A stretch of DNA of 64,000 bases from Phocaeicola sp. GTDB taxonomy: Bacteria > Bacteroidota > Bacteroidia > Bacteroidales > Bacteroidaceae. The stretch spans positions 31,305 through 95,304 of the forward strand of contig JARIAN010000062.1 in assembly GCA_029257865.1 (NCBI GenBank), given 5' to 3'. The notes under the pieces are model-generated. The model saw only the letters and a program-made list of their open reading frames with translations, did not search any database and was not told where the DNA came from. The position numbers and the translations under genes were made by a program. Below, one piece after another: positions 60,596 through 64,000 of the stretch; the stretch's first letter is position 1; each line of letters opens with the position of its first letter.

Positions 60596-61894
60596 ATGAT
60601 TGAAAAGATAGAGAGAGAGCAGATTGTTGCTCTGATGAAGCGGGAAGTAGTACCGGCTATAGGATGCACCGAGCCGATTGCTGTAGCTTTGTGTACAGCC
60701 AAGGCAGCCGAAACATTGGGATGTGAGCCGGAAAACATTAAAGTGTTGCTGAGCGCTAATATATTGAAGAATGCGATGGGAGTAGGTATTCCGGGAACAG
60801 GGATGATTGGACTTCCTATTGCTGTGGCTCTTGGGGCTTTAATAGGAAAGTCGGAGTATCAGTTGGAAGTGTTGAAAGATGCTACTCCCGAAAAGGTACA
60901 GGAAGCTAAGCGGATGGTTGATGCTCAGCTGATTGAGATTGCCTTGAAAGAAGGTATTGAAGAGAAACTTTATATAGAGATTATTTGTTCTGCCGGTACT
61001 GAAAAGGCGAAGGTCATTATCAGTGGTGGTCATACTAATATTGTGTATGTGAGCAAGAATGAAGAGGTGCTGAAGGATGTACGTACCGGTGGTGCTGCCG
61101 AACAAGAAGGAGAGGGAGTTGAACTGACACTCCGCAAGGTGTTCGATTTTGCAACAACTGCTCCTTTCGAGGAAATCTCTTTTATTCTTGAGGCTAAACG
61201 ATTGAACAAGAATGCAGCGGAACGTTCTTTTGAGGGGAATTACGGACATGAACTGGGACGTATCCTCCGTAACAGCAAGAGTGAGAAGGCTGTTATCGGC
61301 GACAATACATTTACACATATTCTTTCGTACACGTCTGCTGCCTGCGATGCACGTATGGCTGGAGCGATGATTCCGGTGATGAGTAATTCTGGAAGCGGCA
61401 ACCAAGGTATTGCTGCTACATTGCCGGTGGTGGTGTATGCAGAGGATAATCATAAGTCGGAAGAGGAAATGGCACGCGCCTTGATTATCAGTCATCTTAC
61501 CGCTATTTATATCAAACAGAGCCTGGGGCGCCTGTCTGCACTTTGCGGTTGTGTTGTGGCTGCTACCGGAAGTAGCTGTGGCATTACTTATCTGATGGGA
61601 GGAGATTATGAACAGGTGGTGTTTGCGGTGAAAAACATGATTGCCAATCTTACCGGTATGATTTGTGACGGGGCTAAACCGAGCTGCGCATTGAAGCTGA
61701 CTAGCGGAGTATCTACTGCTGTCTTTTCTGCAATCCTTGCCATGGAAAAGAAATGTGTTTCTTCTTTGGAGGGTATTATAGAAGATGATGTGGATCTCAG
61801 TATCCGTAATCTGACTCGTATCGGTTCGGAAGCGATGAACGAAACAGACCGCATGGTGCTGGATATAATGACACACAAGCACTGCGAATGCTGA
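60596..61894 (+). CDS. UPF0597 / CyuA-like Fe-S L-cysteine desulfidase
   Basis: 432 residues, related to the alpha chain of Fe-S L-serine dehydratases and to E. coli CyuA (YhaM), an L-cysteine desulfidase. GCTEPIAVALCTA lies near the N-terminus, and later SGSGNQGIAATLPV, LCGCVVAATGSSCG and MICDGAKPSCALKL supply candidate cluster-binding cysteines. Cytosolic. Expected to release sulfide, ammonia and pyruvate from cysteine under anaerobiosis, though other substrates are possible. Followed 17 bp later by an AlbA_2 protein. Confidence 0.85.
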   Translation: MIEKIEREQIVALMKREVVPAIGCTEPIAVALCTAKAAETLGCEPENIKVLLSANILKNAMGVGIPGTGMIGLPIAVALGALIGKSEYQLEVLKDATPEKVQEAKRMVDAQLIEIALKEGIEEKLYIEIICSAGTEKAKVIISGGHTNIVYVSKNEEVLKDVRTGGAAEQEGEGVELTLRKVFDFATTAPFEEISFILEAKRLNKNAAERSFEGNYGHELGRILRNSKSEKAVIGDNTFTHILSYTSAACDARMAGAMIPVMSNSGSGNQGIAATLPVVVYAEDNHKSEEEMARALIISHLTAIYIKQSLGRLSALCGCVVAATGSSCGITYLMGGDYEQVVFAVKNMIANLTGMICDGAKPSCALKLTSGVSTAVFSAILAMEKKCVSSLEGIIEDDVDLSIRNLTRIGSEAMNETDRMVLDIMTHKHCEC

Positions 61895-61911
61895 TGAAGT
61901 GAAAGGTTGCC

Positions 61912-62562
61912 ATGAAGCACGATGCGGAGAATGAATATATTCAGAGTCTGATAGCGGAAGGGGAACATGTACATCAGGATTTCAAGTTTGCCATATCTGA
62001 TGCTCGTAAGATTGCCAGAAGTTTGTCGGCCTTTGCCAATACGGAGGGAGGTCGGTTGCTGGTTGGAGTAAAGGATAACGGGAAGATTGCCGGAGTACGT
62101 TATGAAGAGGAGGCCTATATGATAGACGCGGCTGCTACAATGTATTGCAGGCCGTGTGTGGAAGTGGAGTATCGGCAGCATCGGGTAGGAAGCAAGAGTG
62201 TACTGGAGGTATGTATTGCTGAAAGTTTACAGAAGCCGGTCTGTGTGCTAGATGAAAAAGGACGGGGCTGGGCCTATATCCGTATTGACGATGAGAATAT
62301 TCTGGCTTCTCCGGTACACATGGAAGTGTGGCGTCATGAGGGATGTGATGAAAGGGTGATGATACCTTATACAGAAGTGGAGCGTAACCTGCTTAAATTG
62401 TTGGGCGAACAGGAATGTCTCTCTTTAGGACAGTGTGTGAAGAGGAGTGGGATGAGCCGTCGTGATTGCATTCGCCTGCTGGCTGATTTTGTCCGTTTTG
62501 AACTGGTGAAAATTCTGTTTGTGGAACATGCGTTTTATTTCAAGCTAAAGGAATCTGAATAG
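61912..62562 (+). CDS. AlbA_2/Schlafen-type putative DNA-binding protein
   Basis: 216 residues. The AlbA_2 domain is clear: VHQDFKFAISDARKIARSLSAFANTEGG-like N-terminus, GVKDNGKIAGV, and KGRGWAYIRIDDEN near residue 120. A C-terminal segment with LSLGQCVKRSGMSRRDCIRLL looks like a winged helix. Such proteins are usually regulators or nucleic-acid binders. Co-transcribed with the UPF0597 gene, which suggests control of cysteine metabolism; that is inference. Confidence 0.75.
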   Translation: MKHDAENEYIQSLIAEGEHVHQDFKFAISDARKIARSLSAFANTEGGRLLVGVKDNGKIAGVRYEEEAYMIDAAATMYCRPCVEVEYRQHRVGSKSVLEVCIAESLQKPVCVLDEKGRGWAYIRIDDENILASPVHMEVWRHEGCDERVMIPYTEVERNLLKLLGEQECLSLGQCVKRSGMSRRDCIRLLADFVRFELVKILFVEHAFYFKLKESE

Positions 62563-62581
62563 AAATAACATAAAAGATTAT

Positions 62582-62590
62582 TATCTTTGC
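62582..62590 (+). promoter_or_regulatory. -7 box for the 62652 gene pair
   Basis: TATCTTTGC matches TAnnTTTG, giving a leader of about 55 nt. Confidence 0.65.
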
Positions 62591-62651
62591 ACCGGACTGT
62601 AAAAGTTTGTCCGGTGATAATCTTATCATTAAAATTTAAAGACACATATAT

Positions 62652-63281
62652 ATGAGTATTTTTTCAAAACTTTTTAAGAAGAAAGAGGTTGAGGCTGCTG
62701 AAGAGACACTTCGTGTGGGCGGTATGGAAGATTTTATGACCTTGATACGTGTATATTATCAGGCTGTGATGGCTGCCCATTTGGGAGTAAGCAACATTAA
62801 TTTCTTGCCGGATATGGCGGTGTTTAAGCGTACTTTGAAAATCCCTACTCAAAACAATAAGTTGGGTATTGCTGAAAGAGCGCGTTGTAAGAAATTGTTA
62901 ATAGAACTGTATGGCATCAATGATTTCTTTTTTAAGGAGATAGATGCTTCTATCAAGAAAAACTGTAGAAATGTAAACGATATCAAGAATTATCTGTTCA
63001 TGTTCCAGGGATTTAGCCAGGACTTGATGATGGTGATTGGCAATCTGATGCAGTGGAAATTCCGCATGCCGGGTGTGTTCAAGAAACTGTTGCGTGGTAT
63101 GACGGAAAAAGCTGTGCACGATATCGTTACCAAGAATGACTGGAAAGACGATAGCGTACATAAGACTTGCATTAATATCCGCAAGTATCAGCATACTTTG
63201 GGCTATTCAGAAAATTGGATGGCAGAATATGTGTACAATATCGTTCTTTTGGCTAAGAAAGAACCGAAACCTAAAGCTTGA
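62652..63281 (+). CDS. Conserved helical protein of unknown function
   Basis: 209 residues, basic, predicted largely alpha-helical, without signal peptide or membrane segment. Begins MSIFSKLFKKKEVEAAEE and contains RARCKKLLIELYGINDFFFK and QGFSQDLMMVIGNLMQWKFR. I do not recognise the family; it reads like a conserved Bacteroidales protein. The next gene starts 2 bp after its stop, so the two are translated from one message. Confidence 0.6.
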   Translation: MSIFSKLFKKKEVEAAEETLRVGGMEDFMTLIRVYYQAVMAAHLGVSNINFLPDMAVFKRTLKIPTQNNKLGIAERARCKKLLIELYGINDFFFKEIDASIKKNCRNVNDIKNYLFMFQGFSQDLMMVIGNLMQWKFRMPGVFKKLLRGMTEKAVHDIVTKNDWKDDSVHKTCINIRKYQHTLGYSENWMAEYVYNIVLLAKKEPKPKA

Positions 63282-63283
63282 TT

Positions 63284-63880
63284 ATGAAGGAGGCTGAGAT
63301 GTTTGACCGGGTGGAGGAACATCCGCTGGAGCCATTTCTTCCAGCAGGGGCGGTGCTGCTCATGCTGGGAAGCTTTCCTCCTCAGCAGAAACGGTGGAGC
63401 ATGGATTTCTTTTATCCGAACTTGCAGAATGATATGTGGCGAATCTTTGGGCTGATTTTCTTTGCAGACAGGGAGCATTTCTTGATGGAGGGAAAGAAGG
63501 CTTTTGACAAGGAGCGTATCATCCGTTTCCTTTCGGTAAAAGGGGTGGCTCTATATGATGCGGCCTCGAGTGTGAAGCGCTTGCAGGATAATGCTTCTGA
63601 TAAGTTTTTGGAAGTGGTAGAGCCTACAGATGTTGGTTTGCTGTTGAAACAGCTGCCTTGCTGCAAGGCTATTGTAACCACGGGGCAGAAAGCTACAGAT
63701 GTGTTGTGTGAGTTCTTTCATGTTGCTCCTCCAGCCGTGGGGGAGAAATGTGAGGTGGAGTATCATGACAGGTTATTGTTCTTGTATCGGATGCCTTCGT
63801 CTAGTAGAGCTTATCCGCTCAAGTTGGAGAAGAAAGCCGAACGGTATCAAGCGATGTTTGAAGAAATAGGCTTGATTTGA
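63284..63880 (+). CDS. Uracil-DNA glycosylase superfamily protein
   Basis: 198 residues from ATG 63284; the TTG at 63278 overlaps the upstream stop, and ATG 63299 with AAGGAGG before it is also possible. UDG-fold motifs: VLLMLGSFPPQQ as motif 1 in place of the usual GxNP, FFYPNLQNDMWRIFG, and the C-terminal loop MPSSSRAYPLKL. It may remove uracil or mispaired bases from DNA. The catalytic residue of classical UDG is not evident, so activity is uncertain. Ends shortly before a tRNA promoter. Confidence 0.75.
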   Translation: MKEAEMFDRVEEHPLEPFLPAGAVLLMLGSFPPQQKRWSMDFFYPNLQNDMWRIFGLIFFADREHFLMEGKKAFDKERIIRFLSVKGVALYDAASSVKRLQDNASDKFLEVVEPTDVGLLLKQLPCCKAIVTTGQKATDVLCEFFHVAPPAVGEKCEVEYHDRLLFLYRMPSSSRAYPLKLEKKAERYQAMFEEIGLI

Positions 63881-63901
63881 TGCAAAATTTCTTTGGATTT
63901 G

Positions 63902-63933
63902 TTTGCATAGTAAAAAAAATATAGTACCTTTGC
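63902..63933 (+). promoter_or_regulatory. tRNA-Trp promoter
   Basis: TTTG at 63902-63905, a 19-bp spacer, and TACCTTTGC at 63925-63933. Confidence 0.8.
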
Positions 63934-63943
63934 ACACGCAAAC

Positions 63944-64000
63944 ACGGGAATAGCTCAGTTGGTAGAGCATCGGTCTCCAAAACCGAGTGTCGGGAGTTCG
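63944..64000 (+). tRNA. tRNA-Trp (CCA), partial at window end
   Basis: Acceptor 5' strand ACGGGAA, D-arm GCTCAGTTGGTAGAGC, and anticodon arm TCGGT-CTCCAAA-ACCGA with anticodon CCA. The window ends inside the T-arm. In Bacteroidales this tRNA usually precedes secE-nusG, which would lie just outside. Confidence 0.93.

Noticed and set aside
60839-61882. 347-codon minus-strand ORF
   Set aside because: It is the reverse strand of the well-supported UPF0597 gene, with a His/Ser/Cys-rich composition typical of antisense shadows.

Overview
The window is a Bacteroidales chromosome segment, most like the Bacteroides/Phocaeicola group. Supporting signs are a SusC/SusD pair with a polysaccharide utilisation locus (PUL), glycine-lipid acyltransferases of the GlsA/GlsB type, frequent TAnnTTTG promoter boxes, tRNA genes without an encoded CCA, and housekeeping proteins that read as Bacteroidales orthologues. 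Species cannot be fixed from sequence alone. No insertion sequence, prophage or CRISPR array was seen.

Layout. 1-2.2 kb (minus): start of the division/cell-wall cluster (ftsI partial, ftsL-like, rsmH). 2.6-4.4 kb (plus): glycine-lipid acyltransferase pair. 4.5-7.5 kb (minus): dGTPase and two tandem FKBP prolyl isomerases. 7.6-8.6 kb (plus): a cysteine-free sirtuin and a 54-residue rubredoxin, followed by a 22-bp tandem repeat array. 8.9-19.6 kb (plus): a run of glycan-catabolism genes without SusC/D: sulfatase, GH89 alpha-N-acetylglucosaminidase, SGNH esterase, NanM-like mutarotase, then a uronate operon (kduD, DUF4861 lipoprotein, galactitol-type PTS EIIC permease, kduI with a signal peptide). 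A second 22-bp array and two tandem tRNA-Gln genes follow. 20.2-26.9 kb (plus): rsfS-ftsH-cdsA and a RavA/ViaA-like AAA/VWA pair. 26.9-33.5 kb (minus): recQ, recJ, a secreted C1-type aminopeptidase, Xaa-Pro aminopeptidase. 33.6-34.5 kb (plus): patatin phospholipase.

34.7-49.9 kb (minus): an AT-rich PUL reading regulator, susC, susD, GH63-like glycosidase, GH2, GH2. 50.0-56.3 kb (minus): tRNA-Leu, S41 protease, DUF3316 protein, parC, MATE exporter. 56.5-58.7 kb (plus): glycyl-tRNA synthetase and a third FKBP lipoprotein. 58.8-60.0 kb (minus): tRNA-Pro and aroB. 60.1-63.9 kb (plus): small membrane protein, UPF0597/CyuA-like Fe-S enzyme, AlbA_2 protein, an unknown protein and a UDG-superfamily protein, ending in a partial tRNA-Trp.

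The most interesting unit is 15.1-19.6 kb. The gene products suggest one pathway split between compartments: a periplasmic isomerase (KduI with signal peptide), an EIIC-type permease with no EIIA/EIIB partner nearby, and a cytosolic dehydrogenase (KduD). This would import an already isomerised uronate without PTS phosphorylation. That model is inference; the signal peptide, the intact cupin metal ligands and the absence of PTS partners are seen directly.
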